64,000 bases of DNA from Rachycentron canadum (taxonomy: Eukaryota; Chordata; Actinopteri; Carangiformes; Rachycentridae), in assembly GCA_038496675.1 (NCBI GenBank), contig CM076652.1, positions 10,026,252-10,090,251 on the forward strand, read 5' to 3'. Position numbers and translations under genes: made by a program. Shown here piece after piece: positions 63,483-64,000 of the stretch. How positions within the stretch are numbered: the stretch's first letter is position 1; each line of letters starts with the position of its first letter. Under the pieces are notes generated by a model. That model was not told where the DNA came from and searched no databases. It worked only from the letters and a program-made list of their open reading frames with translations.

Positions 63483-64000
63483 TGTGTATGGGTGTACATT
63501 TGCACATATGTGGGCTTTTTGTTTGAAGGAGTTTTGTGGTGGAACTGACATGCCCAGGCAGTGACTCAGCACGTGGTGAAGCGCCTTACTTTGGAGGAGT
63601 TTGCTTACCGAAGGAGGGGGCCAGGTGTGTGAGTCGGAGGGTAGAGTTTTTGTCTGCACAGGATAAACATGTTGTGTCTAACAGTGTGTGTGTATGTGTG
63701 TGTAAGGATCATGGTTTTTCATGATAATTAGGCTGGGAATAATTAATCACATGCAGAAGTATTACTATAAATGCAGGCATCTCAAATTACACTTTGGAAT
63801 GTTTATGACCCATATCCTGTCAGTTTTCTTTTATTGAGTATTGTTTAATAATCTCTCCACACATCATATACTGCATATAATGAGAGCTGAACTGCTCAAA
63901 ACATCATGAACTAGATAGGATTGAGTTATACAAGAAGTAAAACTTGTATGTGTCACTGTTTTCCTTGTTTCTCAAGTGGATGGGAAAGTACATGTATTTC
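61660..64000. other. Upstream flank of phlda2, no gene recognised
   Basis: No exon with protein similarity on either strand. The first 100 bases are GC-rich and belong to the phlda2 promoter region. Further on are poly(T) runs near 61,946 and 62,157-62,180 and a microsatellite at 63.4 kb. The longest frames here run through the CA/TG repeat and are artefacts. Confidence 0.55.
63415..63478. repeat. (GTGC)n-(GT)n compound microsatellite
   Basis: About five GTGC/CGTG units grade into about 24 GT units. Confidence 0.95.

Noticed and set aside
1..64000. tRNA, rRNA, microRNA genes or CRISPR arrays
   Set aside because: I found no B-box-like GGTTCGANNC with a clover-leaf context, no known microRNA, and no spaced identical repeats.

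Overview
The window looks like a piece of a teleost fish chromosome, probably an acanthomorph. The evidence is vertebrate split genes with GT-AG introns, many long (CA)n/(GT)n microsatellites, decayed repeats of a type I recall from fish genomes, and an assembly gap inside an (AT)n tract. I see no prokaryotic, viral or CRISPR-like content. Only two protein-coding genes can be supported with confidence, and they fill a small part of the 64 kb.

Layout. 1-10.7 kb: intergenic, no exon recognised, one candidate MITE-like element. 10.7-38.6 kb: osbpl5 on the + strand. It has a GC-box promoter and several candidate untranslated leader exons (10.7-20.1 kb), then 21 coding exons (25,257-38,007) that I could join in frame into an 866-residue oxysterol-binding-protein-related protein 5. 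Intron 7 is unusually long (3.8 kb) and carries a (CA)n, a (GT)n, a CCAAT-containing segment with a possible alternative first exon, and three X-box-like motifs. 38.6-50.6 kb: intergenic, with a possible two-exon transcript (44.0-45.9 kb), the gapped AT tract (47.0-47.5 kb) and a composite AT-rich tandem array (47.6-49.3 kb). 50.7-52.7 kb: a ZNF143-type promoter and two 5' exons of a + strand transcript I cannot name. 52.7-60.5 kb: repeats and no recognised exon. 60.5-61.7 kb: phlda2 on the - strand, a 138-residue PH-only protein with CRE, TATA box, an intron in the 3' UTR and a poly(A) signal. 61.7-64 kb: upstream flank of phlda2.

How the parts relate. OSBPL5 and PHLDA2 are neighbours in the mammalian 11p15.5 imprinted domain, so the pair identifies both genes and shows an old linkage. 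NAP1L4 and CARS1, which lie between them in human, were not recognised here. Both proteins act on phosphoinositide membranes: ORP5 exchanges phosphatidylserine for PI4P at ER-plasma membrane contacts, and PHLDA2 is a small phosphoinositide-binding growth restrainer. I see no evidence in the sequence that they are co-regulated.
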